A DNA stretch of 64,000 nucleotides from Streptomyces sp. BA2 (GCF_009769735.1 NZ_WSRO01000002.1:6398001-6462000); one strand, 5' to 3'; positions 12,893 through 22,136 are shown, numbered from the stretch's first letter. A program made the numbers and translations. The notes: generated by a model not told the origin, from the sequence alone.

Positions 12893-14527
12893 TTACTTGA
12901 CGTTCACGCCGGCCCAGGCCGCGTCCACGCCCTTGTACTCGGCCGAGTCCGCGCCGTACAGGTCCTTCGCAGCGCTCAGCGTGCCCTCGCGGGCCGCCTT
13001 GTAGTCCGTCGTCGTCGTGAAGTACGACGTCAGGGCCTTGAACCAGATCTTCTCGGCCTTGTCGCGGCCGATGCCCTCGACCTTGGAGCCGTCGGCCGTC
13101 GGGGAGTCGTACTTGACGCCGTTGATCTCCTTCGCGCCGCTGCCCTCCGAGAGGAGGTAGAAGAAGTGGTTGGCGATGCCCGAGGAGTAGTGGACGTCTA
13201 CGTTGCCCGCGTCCTCGCTCCAGTTGTCCAGGGAGTTGCCGTCCTTGGAGGGCTTGTCCATGTAGCGGAGCGGCGAACCGTCGCCGTTGATGTCGATCTT
13301 CTCGCCGACCATGTAGTCGGGGACGTCCTCGGCGTTCTTGGCGTTGAACTCGACCGCCGCCGCGAAGATGTCGGAGGTGGCCTCGTTCAGGCCGCCGGAC
13401 TCACCGCTGTACTCCATGTTGGCGGTCGCCGCGGTGACGCCGTGCGTCATCTCGTGCGCCGCGACGTCCATCGACGTGAGCGGCTTCTTGTCGCCCTCGC
13501 CGTCGCCGTACGTCATGCAGAAGCAGCTGTCGTCCCAGAAGGCGTTGACGTACGCGTTGCCGTAGTGGACCCGCGAGGTGGCGCCCTTGCCGTCGCCCTT
13601 GATGCCCTCACGGCCGTGCACGGCCTTGTAGTAGTCCCAGGTCAACTGCGCGCCGTAGGCGGCGTCGACGGCGGCGGTCTGGGCGTCCTCCGGCTTTCCG
13701 GTGCCCCACGTGTCGTCGTCGTCCGTGACGAGCTTGCCCTCGCCGCTCTGGCCGTGGGCCAGGTCGTACGTCGAGTGGCCGCCGCGCGAGTCGTCGGTCA
13801 GATCGAAGCCGTTCGCGCCCTTCTTGGAGCCGACCTCGACGTCGCCGCTGTACTGGCTGTGGCCCGCGCCGTTCTCGATGGCCTGGTACTGGAAGAGCTT
13901 CTTGCCCGTGGCCGCGTCGGTGATGACGTGCAGCTTGCTGGGCGTGCCGTCCTTCTGGACGCCGGTGACGACGGTCTCGTGGGCGAGGACCGGCTTGCCG
14001 GACGCGGCCCAGACGACCTTGCGCGGAGCCTGCGCGTCCGCCTTCTTGGTGTCGCCGGACTTCGCAGCCGTCGACTCGGCCTTCGCCGCGGCCGACTTCG
14101 TCGCGACCTTCGCGGAAGTCGACGCGACCTTGATCGTGGCCTTGGCCGCCTTCGTCACGCTCTTGACCGCGCCGCTCTTCGCGGCGTGCACGACCAGGTC
14201 GCCGCCGAGGACGGGCAGGCCGTCGTACGTGCGCTCGTAGCGGGTGTGCGTGGTGCCGTCACGGTCCTTGACGACGTCGCGTACGACGAGCTTCTCCTTG
14301 ACGCCGAGCCCGATCTTCTCGGCGGTTGCGGCCTTGTCCGCGTTCGCGTCCTGCAGCAGGCCGGCGCGGGCCGTGGAGGAGAGTGCGATCGGTGCCCCGG
14401 AGGGTGCGGCGGCCTGGTCGGGCTGCGCGGAGGCTCCGGTGGTCAGACCGGCGGCGAGCAGGGCTCCGGCGGCAACAGCGGTGGCTATGGCCAGCGTTGA
14501 GCGCTTCCGGGATATGTGGGGGGTCAC
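12893..14527 (-). CDS. secreted M4 (thermolysin-like) neutral metalloprotease
   Basis: Zinc endopeptidase of 544 residues, secreted as a proenzyme. A signal peptide (RKRSTLAIATAVAAGALLAAG) is followed by a FTP/PepSY-type propeptide (to about residue 215; YDGLPVLGGDLVVHAAKSG) with a Lys/Ala-rich insert, then the catalytic domain. His358, Glu359 and His362 lie in VAAHEMTHGVTAAT and the third zinc ligand is Glu382 in GGLNEATSDIFAAA. The GTG at 14527 is chosen for the AAGGAG 6 bases upstream. It is a close paralogue of the next gene upstream but lacks the C-terminal P domain. Confidence 0.95.
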   Translation of the reverse strand: MTPHISRKRSTLAIATAVAAGALLAAGLTTGASAQPDQAAAPSGAPIALSSTARAGLLQDANADKAATAEKIGLGVKEKLVVRDVVKDRDGTTHTRYERTYDGLPVLGGDLVVHAAKSGAVKSVTKAAKATIKVASTSAKVATKSAAAKAESTAAKSGDTKKADAQAPRKVVWAASGKPVLAHETVVTGVQKDGTPSKLHVITDAATGKKLFQYQAIENGAGHSQYSGDVEVGSKKGANGFDLTDDSRGGHSTYDLAHGQSGEGKLVTDDDDTWGTGKPEDAQTAAVDAAYGAQLTWDYYKAVHGREGIKGDGKGATSRVHYGNAYVNAFWDDSCFCMTYGDGEGDKKPLTSMDVAAHEMTHGVTAATANMEYSGESGGLNEATSDIFAAAVEFNAKNAEDVPDYMVGEKIDINGDGSPLRYMDKPSKDGNSLDNWSEDAGNVDVHYSSGIANHFFYLLSEGSGAKEINGVKYDSPTADGSKVEGIGRDKAEKIWFKALTSYFTTTTDYKAAREGTLSAAKDLYGADSAEYKGVDAAWAGVNVK

Positions 14528-14651
14528 GCATGCTCCTTCTGTGGGGGGCCCGGACGGCATGGGGGACTGTCCGGGCTGAAAGATGCGGTGCGGGTGTACA
14601 GATGTTCTGTTGTGTCGTGCGAGGGAAGAGTGCCAGTTGAGCCAGGTTCAT

Positions 14652-14692
14652 GTCAGGTACCTGACCGCAGGTTGGCCAGAAATCGTCCGTTG
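14652..14692 (-). promoter_or_regulatory. palindrome and conserved block upstream of the first M4 protease
   Basis: GTCAGGTACCTGAC is a perfect 14-bp palindrome at 14652-14665. Just beyond it, 14671-14692 matches 17064-17085 upstream of the second M4 gene at 19 of 22 positions. Both genes also share a ggaagagtg stretch about 40 bases nearer their starts. This suggests a duplicated promoter or shared regulator. Confidence 0.55.
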
Positions 14693-14751
14693 AGCGATGG
14701 TCCATGTACGCAATGCGAACGGGGAGTTACGCGGCGGCCCGTACACATGGG

Positions 14752-14790
14752 TGCGCCGCTCCGGGGAGTCGGTCCACCCGGAGCGGCGCA
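14752..14790 (-). terminator. terminator after the P-domain M4 protease
   Basis: Perfect 14-bp stem (14752-14765 with 14777-14790) and an 11-base loop, starting 35 bases past the stop of the gene at 14825-16882. It separates the two tandem protease genes. Confidence 0.75.
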
Positions 14791-14824
14791 GTCTGCACGT
14801 GCTCCCGTCAAGCCCGGCCAGGGC

Positions 14825-16882
14825 CTACGGGAACGTCAGCTTCCAGCTGTTGATGCGGCCGACGTCCTGCGCGGCCACGTCCTGGACCTTCAGCTTCCAG
14901 GTGCCGTTGGCCACCTCGGACGAGGCGTTGACCGTGTAGGTCGCCTGGATGTTGTCCGCCGAGTCCGACGAACTGGAGTTCTTCAGGCGGTACGTCGAGC
15001 CGTCCGGGGCCACCAGGTCGACGACCAGGTCGCCGCGCCAGGTGTGGATGATGTCGACGCCGACCTTCAGGGCGGCGGGCGCGTTGCCCGTGCGGCCGGT
15101 GACGTTGACCGACGAGGTGACGGCCGCTCCGTTGTCCGGGATGGCGACGTCGGTGGTGTTCTCGAAGTCCGTGCCGCCGCCGTCGCCGGGCCGCGTGCCG
15201 ACGTTGACGCCGGCCCAGGCGTGGGCCACCGCCTTGTACTCGGCGCTGGTGGTGCCGTACAGCTCACCGGCCACCGCGAGGGTCCCGGTGCGCGCCGCCG
15301 CGTAGTTGGTGGTCGTGGTGAACTTCGTCGTCAGCGCCTTGAACCAGATGAGCGACGCCTTGTCACGACCAATTCCGGTCACGGGCAGACCGTCCGAGGT
15401 GGGCGAGTCGTACGAGACGCCGTTGATCACCTTGGCGCCGCTGCCCTCGCTCAGCAGGTAGTAGAAGTGGTTCGCGACACCCGAGGAGTAGTGGACGTCG
15501 ATGTTGCCGATGCCCGAGTACCACGAGTCCTTGGACGAGCCGTCCTTGCTCGGCTTGTCCATGTAGCGCAGCGGGGTGCCGTTGCCGCGGATGTCGATCT
15601 TCTCGCCGACGTTGTAGTCGCCCACGTCCTGCGGGTTGTTGGCGTGGAACTCCACGGCCGCGGCGAAGATGTCGGACGTCGCCTCGTTCAGGCCGCCGGA
15701 CTCGCCGCTGTACGTCATGTTGCCGGTGGCCGCCGTCACGCCGTGCGTCATCTCGTGGGCCGCCACGTCGATGGACGTCAGCGGCTTGGCGTTGTTCGCG
15801 CCGTCGCCGTACGTCATGCAGAAGCAGGCGTCGGACCAGAACGCGTTGACGTAGTTGTTGCCGTAGTGGACCCGCGAGGACGCGCCGACGCCGTCACCCC
15901 GGATACCGGAACGGCCGTGCACGTTCTTGTAGTAGTCCCAGGTCAGCGCGGCCCCGTAGTGGGCGTCCGCGCCTGCCGTCTCCAGGTTGGAGGGCAGCCC
16001 GTTGCCCCACACGTCGTCCGCGCCCGAGAAGAGGGTGCCGGTGCCTGACGTGGCGCGGTTGAGGTTGTACGTCTTGTGGTTGCCGCGAGCGGTGTCGGTC
16101 AGGGTGTAGTTGGATCCCGACTGAGCCGTTCCCAGGGTGACTTGACCGCTGTACTGGGTGTTGCCCGTGCCGTTCTCGATGCCCTGCCACTGGAAGAGCT
16201 TCTTGCCGGTCGCCGCGTCCGTGATGACGTGCAGCTCGTTCGGGGTGCCGTCGTGCTGAAGACCGCCGACCACCGTCTCGTACGCGAGGGTCGGCTCGCC
16301 CTTGGCCATCCAGACGACCTTGCGCGGCTCCCGGTCCGCGTCGGTCTTCTTCGACCCCTCGGCCTTCGCCGCGCCGAGCGCCTGCTTCTCGGCGGTCGCC
16401 GCCTTCACCTCGGCGCTGGTGTCGACGCCCTTGAGCTCCGCCTTCGCGGCCTTGGTGACGCCCTCGGTCTTCCCCGACTTCGCCTCGTCGACCACCAGGT
16501 CGCCGCCGAGGACGGGCAGGCCGTCGTACGTGCGCTCGTAGCGGGTGTGCGTCGTGCCGTCGCCGTCCTTGGTGACGTCACGGACGACGAGCTTCTCCTT
16601 GGCGCCGAGCCCCAGGTCCTTGGCCGTGTCCGCCTTGGTGGCGTTGGCGTCCTTGAGGAGCGCCGCACGCTGGGCGGGGGTGAGCTTCACGGGCAGGGAA
16701 CCGGGGTCGGCCTTGCCTATTTTCGCGGCGGCCGGGGTCTTGGCCTGTGGTATCGCGGGGTCGTCGGCGGATGCCGGGCCCGTCTGGAAGGCCACCGCGA
16801 TGAGGGCGGCGACGGCGGTCAGGGCGCCCGCGGCGGTGGCGCGTCTGTGGGAGGCAGGTCTGTGAGAGGTGCTTCTCAACAC
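14825..16882 (-). CDS. secreted M4 metalloprotease with C-terminal P domain
   Basis: 685-residue thermolysin-family zinc protease. A signal peptide (ALTAVAALIAVAFQTGPASA) is followed by a propeptide (to about residue 235) and a catalytic domain with His376-Glu377 and His380 (VAAHEMTHGVTAATG) and Glu400 (GGLNEATSD). Residues about 570-685 form a proprotein-convertase P domain (VDIIHTWRGDLVVDLVAPDG, VQDVAAQDVGRINSWKLTFP), an Ig-like beta-sandwich often found behind secreted proteases. The start is GTG at 16882 with AAGGAG 4 bases upstream. Propeptide and catalytic domain closely resemble the neighbour at 12893-14527, indicating tandem duplication with gain or loss of the P domain. The 330-base upstream gap holds repeats and no gene. 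Confidence 0.95.
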   Translation of the reverse strand: MLRSTSHRPASHRRATAAGALTAVAALIAVAFQTGPASADDPAIPQAKTPAAAKIGKADPGSLPVKLTPAQRAALLKDANATKADTAKDLGLGAKEKLVVRDVTKDGDGTTHTRYERTYDGLPVLGGDLVVDEAKSGKTEGVTKAAKAELKGVDTSAEVKAATAEKQALGAAKAEGSKKTDADREPRKVVWMAKGEPTLAYETVVGGLQHDGTPNELHVITDAATGKKLFQWQGIENGTGNTQYSGQVTLGTAQSGSNYTLTDTARGNHKTYNLNRATSGTGTLFSGADDVWGNGLPSNLETAGADAHYGAALTWDYYKNVHGRSGIRGDGVGASSRVHYGNNYVNAFWSDACFCMTYGDGANNAKPLTSIDVAAHEMTHGVTAATGNMTYSGESGGLNEATSDIFAAAVEFHANNPQDVGDYNVGEKIDIRGNGTPLRYMDKPSKDGSSKDSWYSGIGNIDVHYSSGVANHFYYLLSEGSGAKVINGVSYDSPTSDGLPVTGIGRDKASLIWFKALTTKFTTTTNYAAARTGTLAVAGELYGTTSAEYKAVAHAWAGVNVGTRPGDGGGTDFENTTDVAIPDNGAAVTSSVNVTGRTGNAPAALKVGVDIIHTWRGDLVVDLVAPDGSTYRLKNSSSSDSADNIQATYTVNASSEVANGTWKLKVQDVAAQDVGRINSWKLTFP

Positions 16883-16958
16883 GGACTCCTTCTGCGTGGC
16901 CGCGGGATACGCGGCCAGGGGGAACGGTCGGCGCGGTCGTGCCGTCCGGGCAGAACAA

Positions 16959-17006
16959 GGCAGAACGTGGAGCAGGCAGAACGTGGAGCTGGCAGAACGT
17001 CGAGCT
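16959..17006 (-). repeat. three 16-bp tandem repeats upstream of the P-domain M4 protease
   Basis: Three consecutive units of ggcagaacgtggagc(a/t) at 16959-16974, 16975-16990 and 16991-17006 (the last with one change), preceded by a partial unit from 16949. They start 77 bases upstream of the GTG and so lie in the promoter or 5' leader. The paralogous gene has no such array. Confidence 0.8.
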
Positions 17007-17063
17007 GGGAATCGAGGGGAAGAGTGGCACCGGTGCGCTCTGTTTGTCAGGAGTGCGTCAAGA

Positions 17064-17085
17064 GTTGGCCGGAAATGGTCCGCTG
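17064..17085 (-). promoter_or_regulatory. conserved 22-bp block shared by both M4 protease promoters
   Basis: Matches 14671-14692 at 19 of 22 positions (core gttggcc then gaaat then gtccg). It lies about 180 bases upstream of the GTG, compared with about 145 in the paralogue; the extra distance roughly equals the tandem repeat insertion. Confidence 0.55.
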
Positions 17086-17213
17086 CCCGGTGGGCCACGT
17101 TCGATATACGGAGGGGTCGCCCGGGGTGAAGGCCTCGCCATTGTTCGACGGGGCCCGGCACGGGGTGGCCGGAGCGGCGTGGCTGATTCCGCACCCCGGC
17201 CGGGTACGCGAAA

Positions 17214-17247
17214 GCCGGCCTGGAGCGCTGCGTCGCTCCAGGCCGGC
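17214..17247 (-). terminator. terminator after the DUF4232-like lipoprotein gene
   Basis: Perfect 14-bp stem (17214-17227 with 17234-17247) and a 6-base loop, 22 bases past the stop codon at 17270. Confidence 0.8.
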
Positions 17248-17269
17248 ACTTGGGGGAGGGGGCCGCTGA

Positions 17270-17956
17270 TCAGAAGTCGTAGGGCTTCGTGCTGTTCCAG
17301 TTGGTGACCTCGGCGCCGGACCAGGTGAACTCCGACGGGGCGCCCTTGTCGTCGAACGCGCCCGTCCCGGCGCCGGGACCGGTGTCACCGGTCTGGTCGC
17401 GCAGGGCGATGGAGAGGTCCGTCGACGTGTGGGTCTTGTCGTTGTCGGCGAAGAGCGACACGGCGGAGTAGACCTTGCCGCCGGGCTTGACCGTGATCCG
17501 GGTGGTGCCGCCGGGGGCGTCCTTGGACGAGTGGGCCAGGACGTCCGAGGCGTTGCCGAGCATCACCGACGGGAAGGAAGTGACCCAGCAGGACTTGGAG
17601 TCGGCGTTCGTCGCGGTGATCAGGAGGTGCTCGCCCTGCTCCGCGGGGAAGCGGTGCAGCACGGAGTACGAGATCTCGTCGCCCTTGCACGCCTGGACCT
17701 TGGCGGCGCGGGCGGGGACGGCCTTGCCCGCACCGGAGCCGGACGTCTCCACCGTCTCTGTGGTCTCTGTGGTCTCCGTCGTCGTCACCTCAGGGCTCTG
17801 CGAGTCGTCGGTAGTGGCGACGCTCCGGCTCCCACCGGCCTTGGAGCCGTTGCCTGAGTTGCCGGAGCCGTCGGAGCCGCCACAGGCAGTCAGGGAGAGG
17901 GCGAGCGCGGCGGTGGTGGCGGCGAGGACGGTGGCGCGGATCCGGGTCGTACGCAT
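17270..17956 (-). CDS. lipoprotein with DUF4232-like domain
   Basis: 228-residue predicted lipoprotein. The signal ends in lipobox LSLTAC, followed by a Gly/Ser linker and a Thr/Glu-rich low-complexity stretch (TTTETTETTETVETSG). The globular part (about residues 85-210) has the DUF4232 layout: a first Cys (VQACKGDEISYS), TATNADSKSCWVTSFPSVML with the second Cys, and a final IALRDQ strand, compatible with a disulfide-linked beta-sandwich. Function is unknown; it probably sits on the outer face of the membrane. It appears monocistronic with its own terminator. Confidence 0.8.
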   Translation of the reverse strand: MRTTRIRATVLAATTAALALSLTACGGSDGSGNSGNGSKAGGSRSVATTDDSQSPEVTTTETTETTETVETSGSGAGKAVPARAAKVQACKGDEISYSVLHRFPAEQGEHLLITATNADSKSCWVTSFPSVMLGNASDVLAHSSKDAPGGTTRITVKPGGKVYSAVSLFADNDKTHTSTDLSIALRDQTGDTGPGAGTGAFDDKGAPSEFTWSGAEVTNWNSTKPYDF

Positions 17957-18092
17957 GCTGAGGTTCCCCCGTGCGGTGGTGGATGCGGGACTTGCTGGTC
18001 GTCGTTCCCGCCGTTGACACCACTGTGGCCACCCTCGCTGGCGTTCCGCTCACGCCTGGCTGACGTCCCGCTAACGCGCCGGGAGCGCGCCG

Positions 18093-20048
18093 CTACCCCA
18101 CCACGCTGTCCCGCCACGCCCGGTGCAGGTCCGCGAACGACCCGCTCCCCACGATGAGTTCGGCCGGGGTCCCGTCCTCCACGACGCGCCCGTGCTCCAT
18201 CACGAGCACCCGGTCGGCGATCTCCACCGTGGAGAGCCGGTGGGCGATCACCACGGCGGTCCGCCCGCGCAGCACCGTGTGCATGGCGCGCTGCACGGCA
18301 CGCTCGCCCGGGATGTCGAGCGAGCTGGTCGCCTCGTCGAGGATCAGCACCGCCGGGTCGGCGAGCAGCGCCCGCGCGAAGGCGACAAGCTGCCGCTGAC
18401 CGGCGGAGATACGGCCACCCCTCTTGCGTACGTCGGTGTCGTAGCCGTCGGGCAGCGACGTGATGAAGTCATGCGCGCCGATCGCCCGCGCCGCCCGTTC
18501 GATGTCCTCGCGGGTGGCGTCAGGGCGGCCGATGGCGATGTTCTCGGCGACGGTCCCGGAGAAGAGGAAGGCCTCCTGGGTCACCATGACCACGCCGCGC
18601 CGCAGCTCGGAGTTGGCGAGGTCGCGCAGGTCGACCCCGTCGAGCAGGACCCGGCCCTCCGTCGGGTCGTAGAAGCGGGCGAGCAGCTTGGCGAGCGTCG
18701 ACTTGCCCGCGCCGGTGGAGCCGACGACGGCGACGGTCTGCCCGGCGGGCAGCGTCAGGTCGAAGCGGGGCAGGACCTCGCCGCCGGTCCGGTAGGCGAA
18801 CCGGACGCCGTCGAACTCGACCTCGCGGCCCGGGTGTTCGGAGGCGAGGGCGGGCAGCGGAAGGGCGCGGTCCGGGTGGGGCTCGGGCACGGAGGGGGTC
18901 TGGGCGAGCAGCCCGGCGACCTTCTCCAGGGACGCGGCGGCCGACTGGTAGGAGTTCAGGAACATTCCGAGCCGGTCGATCGGGTCGTACAGGCGCCGCA
19001 GATACAGCACGGCCGCGGCGAGGACGCCGAGTGCGAGGGTGCCGTCGGTGACGCGGTAGGCGCCCCACAGGACGATGCCCGCGACGGCGGTGTTGGCGAC
19101 GAGCCGGGAGCCGACGACGTACTGGGCCATCTCCAGCATGGCGTCGCCGTTGGCCCGCTCATGGTGACGGTTGAGCACGCCGAACTCGGCCTCGTTGGCG
19201 CGCTCGCGCCGGAAGGCACGGACGGGGCGGATGCCGTTCATCGTCTCGGCGAACTTCACGATGACGGAGGCGATCGCCGTCGACCGCTTCCCGAAGAGGG
19301 GGCCCGCGCGGCGCTGATAGCGGCGTACGAGGAGATAGAGCGGCACGAACGACGCTACGGCCGCGGCGCCGATGCCCAGGTCGAGCCAGAGCAGCATCGC
19401 CGAGATGTAGACGAAGGACAGGATGACGGTGATCAGCTCCTGCAGCCCCTCGCTGAGGAGCTCTCGCAGGGATTCCACGTCGGTGGTGGACCGGGAGATG
19501 AGCCGCCCCGAGGTGTACCGCTCGTGGAAATCCACGCTGAGTGCCTGCGCGTGCCGGAAGATCCGCCCGCGCAGATCGAGCAGGACGTCCTGGTTGACGC
19601 GGGCGGAGGCGACGATGAACGCGTACTGGAACGCGCCGGACGCGGCCGCGCAGAGCAGATAGCCGACGCCGATGGCGATGAGGGGCCCGTAGTCGTCGGC
19701 CCGGACCGCAGGCACGCCCCGGTCGATGGCGTACGCCACGAGCAACGGCCCGCCCTGCACGGCGGCCTGCTGCAACAGAAGCAGCACGGTCACGAGAACG
19801 ACGCGCCCCCGAAGGGAAGACAGCAGCGAACGAAGCAGGGCGGAGGTGGCGCCAGGGGCCGTGGGGAGGACGTCCTTGTCGAAGTCCTCCGCATTCGAGG
19901 GGAGTTGGGTCGGACCTGCCCCCTCCGCCTCTGCCGCCGGCGACTCGGCGAGGTCCAGAGAGCCGCCGGTGGCCTCCCGGTCGGGAAGGCCGGGCCGGTC
20001 CTCCTCGTCGGGCCCCGTGGTCCGTGAGGCGGGTGTCGACGCGGTCAT
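18093..20048 (-). CDS. ABC exporter half-transporter, subunit B (TMD-NBD fusion)
   Basis: 651-residue ABC protein with an N-terminal six-helix membrane domain (about residues 75-380; LRGRVVLVTVLLLLQQAAVQ) and a C-terminal ATPase: Walker A GSTGAGKST, Walker B AVLILDEATSS, H-loop AHRLSTVE. The signature reads RISAGQRQLVAF rather than LSGGQ, so this half may contribute a less active site. Its ATG overlaps the stop of the companion gene (ATGA at 20045-20048), so the two probably form a heterodimeric exporter. The substrate cannot be deduced. The first 70 or so residues are acidic and probably cytoplasmic. Confidence 0.92.
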   Translation of the reverse strand: MTASTPASRTTGPDEEDRPGLPDREATGGSLDLAESPAAEAEGAGPTQLPSNAEDFDKDVLPTAPGATSALLRSLLSSLRGRVVLVTVLLLLQQAAVQGGPLLVAYAIDRGVPAVRADDYGPLIAIGVGYLLCAAASGAFQYAFIVASARVNQDVLLDLRGRIFRHAQALSVDFHERYTSGRLISRSTTDVESLRELLSEGLQELITVILSFVYISAMLLWLDLGIGAAAVASFVPLYLLVRRYQRRAGPLFGKRSTAIASVIVKFAETMNGIRPVRAFRRERANEAEFGVLNRHHERANGDAMLEMAQYVVGSRLVANTAVAGIVLWGAYRVTDGTLALGVLAAAVLYLRRLYDPIDRLGMFLNSYQSAAASLEKVAGLLAQTPSVPEPHPDRALPLPALASEHPGREVEFDGVRFAYRTGGEVLPRFDLTLPAGQTVAVVGSTGAGKSTLAKLLARFYDPTEGRVLLDGVDLRDLANSELRRGVVMVTQEAFLFSGTVAENIAIGRPDATREDIERAARAIGAHDFITSLPDGYDTDVRKRGGRISAGQRQLVAFARALLADPAVLILDEATSSLDIPGERAVQRAMHTVLRGRTAVVIAHRLSTVEIADRVLVMEHGRVVEDGTPAELIVGSGSFADLHRAWRDSVVG

Positions 20049-21994
20049 CGTGCGACCTCACCTTCCGCGGACGCGGGGTCCGATTCTGTCTGTAGGGGTG
20101 GTGCGGGTGCGGGTGCGGGTGCGGGTGCGGGTGCGGGTGCGGGGGCGGGCCCCGGATCCGTTTCCCCTGTCGCGGGAGCGACCCCCGCCCCCGACATCAG
20201 CCACGCATACTCCGCGTTCCCCCGCAGCAGTTCCTGGTGGGTGCCCACCGCGGTGATTCTGCCTTCGGAGAGCAGGGCGACTCGGTCGGCGAGTTGGACC
20301 GTGGAGGGGCGGTGGGCCACCACCAGGGCCGTTGTGTCCCTCAGGACGCGGCGCAGGGCCGCCTCCACCAAGGCCTCCGTGTGGACGTCCAGCGCCGAGA
20401 GCGGATCGTCCAGGACCAGGAAGCGCGGGCGGCCCACCACCGCGCGGGCCAGCGCGAGGCGTTGGCGCTGGCCGCCCGAGAGGCTCAGGCCCTGCTCGCC
20501 GACCTGCGTGGCCGTGCCCTGCGGGAGCGCGTGGACGAAGTCAGCCTGGGCCACCTCCAGGGCGCGCGCCAACTCCGCTTCCCCTGCGTCCCCTTCGGCG
20601 CCCATGAGCACGTTCTCGCCCACCGTCGCGGAGAACAGCGTCGGCTCCTCGAAAGCGACCGCCACCAGCGTGCGCAGCCGCTCGCGGTCCATCTCCGCGA
20701 TGTCCTCGCCGTCCAGCGTGATGCGGCCCCCGCTCACCTCGTGCAGCCGGGGCACCAGCGCCGTCAGCGTCGTCTTGCCGCTGCCCGTCGCGCCGACCAG
20801 GGCGAGGGTCTCTCCGGGGCGTATGTGCAGGTCGATCCGGTCGAGCGCCGGTGGCGCACCGGCAGGCGCGTCCGGGTAGCGGAACTCCACGCCGTGGAAG
20901 CGGAGTCCGGCCGCCGCGGAGCCCCCACCGGGGGACGTGACCTCCGTGGCGGCTTCCGGCTCCGCGTCCATCACCTCGAAGTACCGCTCAGTGGCCGTCG
21001 CCGACTCCTGGCTCATCGCGAGCAGGAACCCGATCGACTCCACCGGCCAGCGCAGCGCCAGCGCCGTGGAGAGGAAAGCGACCAGCGTGCCCGTCGACAG
21101 GCCCCCGTCCGCCACCTGCACCGTCCCGAGCACCAGCGCCGCACCGATCGCGACCTCCGGCAGCGCCATGATCACCGCGTTGATCGCAGCGAGCAGCCGC
21201 GCCTTGGCCAGCTCCGTGCCCCGCAACGTGTGTGAGAGCTCGCGGAACGCCCGTGCCTGGCTGCGGTGGCGGCCGAAGCCCTTGATGATGCGGATGCCGA
21301 GCACGCTCTCCTCGACGACCGTCGTCAGATCGCCGACCTGGTCCTGCGCCCGCCGCGCCACGGCCATGTACCGGCCCTCGACGTACGCGCAGACGATCAC
21401 CAGAGGCACCAGCGGGGACAGCAGCACGAGCCCGAGCACCCAGTCCTGGGCCAGCAGGATCGCCATGCCGACCACGATCGTCGTTCCGTTCACGACCAGG
21501 AACGTCAGCGGGAAGGCGAGGAACATCCGCAGCAGCATCAGATCCGTCGTGCCGCGCGACAGTAACTGGCCCGAGGCCCACCGGTCGTGGAAGGCCACGG
21601 GAAGCCGCTGCAGATGGCGGTAGAGATCCGCCCGCATCGCCGCCTCGACCGAGGCGAGCGGCCGCGCCACCAGCCACCGCCGGAGACCGAAGAGCAGCGC
21701 CTCCGCGACACCGAGCAGAAGCAGCAGCAGGGCCCCGAGCCACACCCCGCCGAGATCCCGGTCCGCCACCGGTCCGTCCACGAGCCACTTCAGTACGAGG
21801 GGGAAGACCAGCCCCGTACAGGAGGCGAGGACGGCGACGAATGCCGCGCTGAACAGGCGAGTTCGGATGGGCCGGACGTACGGCCACAGCCGCAGCAGCG
21901 TCCGTGCGGCAGATTTTCCTCCCGCTGAATCCCCTGAATCCCCTGAATCCGCTGAACTCGCTGGTTCCTTGGTCGGTGCATCTGGTTTCGGCAT
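20045..21994 (-). CDS. ABC exporter half-transporter, subunit A (TMD-NBD fusion)
   Basis: 649-residue companion of the next gene. The membrane domain (about residues 35-330) precedes an ATPase with Walker A GATGSGKTT, canonical signature LSLSGGQRQRLAL, Walker B FLVLDDPLSALD and AHRPSTVQ. In Walker B the catalytic-position residue reads Asp (LDDP) where Glu is usual, while the partner has LDEA. The signature-degenerate and LDDP halves together look like an asymmetric dimer. The protein ends in a (Pro-Ala)n tail encoded by hexamer repeats and begins with an Asp-Ser-Gly repeat. There is no ribosome site at the ATG; TAGGCT 8 bases upstream is compatible with leaderless transcription. Confidence 0.92.
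   Translation of the reverse strand: MPKPDAPTKEPASSADSGDSGDSAGGKSAARTLLRLWPYVRPIRTRLFSAAFVAVLASCTGLVFPLVLKWLVDGPVADRDLGGVWLGALLLLLLGVAEALLFGLRRWLVARPLASVEAAMRADLYRHLQRLPVAFHDRWASGQLLSRGTTDLMLLRMFLAFPLTFLVVNGTTIVVGMAILLAQDWVLGLVLLSPLVPLVIVCAYVEGRYMAVARRAQDQVGDLTTVVEESVLGIRIIKGFGRHRSQARAFRELSHTLRGTELAKARLLAAINAVIMALPEVAIGAALVLGTVQVADGGLSTGTLVAFLSTALALRWPVESIGFLLAMSQESATATERYFEVMDAEPEAATEVTSPGGGSAAAGLRFHGVEFRYPDAPAGAPPALDRIDLHIRPGETLALVGATGSGKTTLTALVPRLHEVSGGRITLDGEDIAEMDRERLRTLVAVAFEEPTLFSATVGENVLMGAEGDAGEAELARALEVAQADFVHALPQGTATQVGEQGLSLSGGQRQRLALARAVVGRPRFLVLDDPLSALDVHTEALVEAALRRVLRDTTALVVAHRPSTVQLADRVALLSEGRITAVGTHQELLRGNAEYAWLMSGAGVAPATGETDPGPAPAPAPAPAPAPAPAPPLQTESDPASAEGEVAR
20101..20142. 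repeat. gtgcgg hexamer microsatellite inside the ABC gene
   Basis: Seven uninterrupted copies of gtgcgg, followed by one variant copy (gggcgg). On the coding (minus) strand it encodes the Pro-Ala tail of the ABC protein. Six-base units keep the frame, so the tail length can vary by slippage without breaking the gene. Confidence 0.95.
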
Positions 21995-22103
21995 CAGGAG
22001 CGAGCCTACGGATGGCCACTGACACAGCCCACCGAGTTTTGGCCCGTCCCCGCTCGTCCGCTGGTCCTAAGTCCGGGGGGCGAGCGCGGGGTCGTACCCC
22101 TCC

Positions 22104-22121
22104 ATCAACCGATCGGTTGAT
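22104..22121. promoter_or_regulatory. 18-bp perfect palindrome
   Basis: ATCAACCGATCGGTTGAT is fully self-complementary and lies in the 142-base gap between the ABC operon start and the LuxR-type remnant. It looks like an operator (TetR-family sites often have this size), but the gene it once served may be gone. Confidence 0.55.
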
Positions 22122-22136
22122 GCCGCTTCGAGCGCG

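Noticed and set aside
20101..20142. CRISPR-like or minisatellite array
   Set aside because: It is a coding hexamer microsatellite without spacers.
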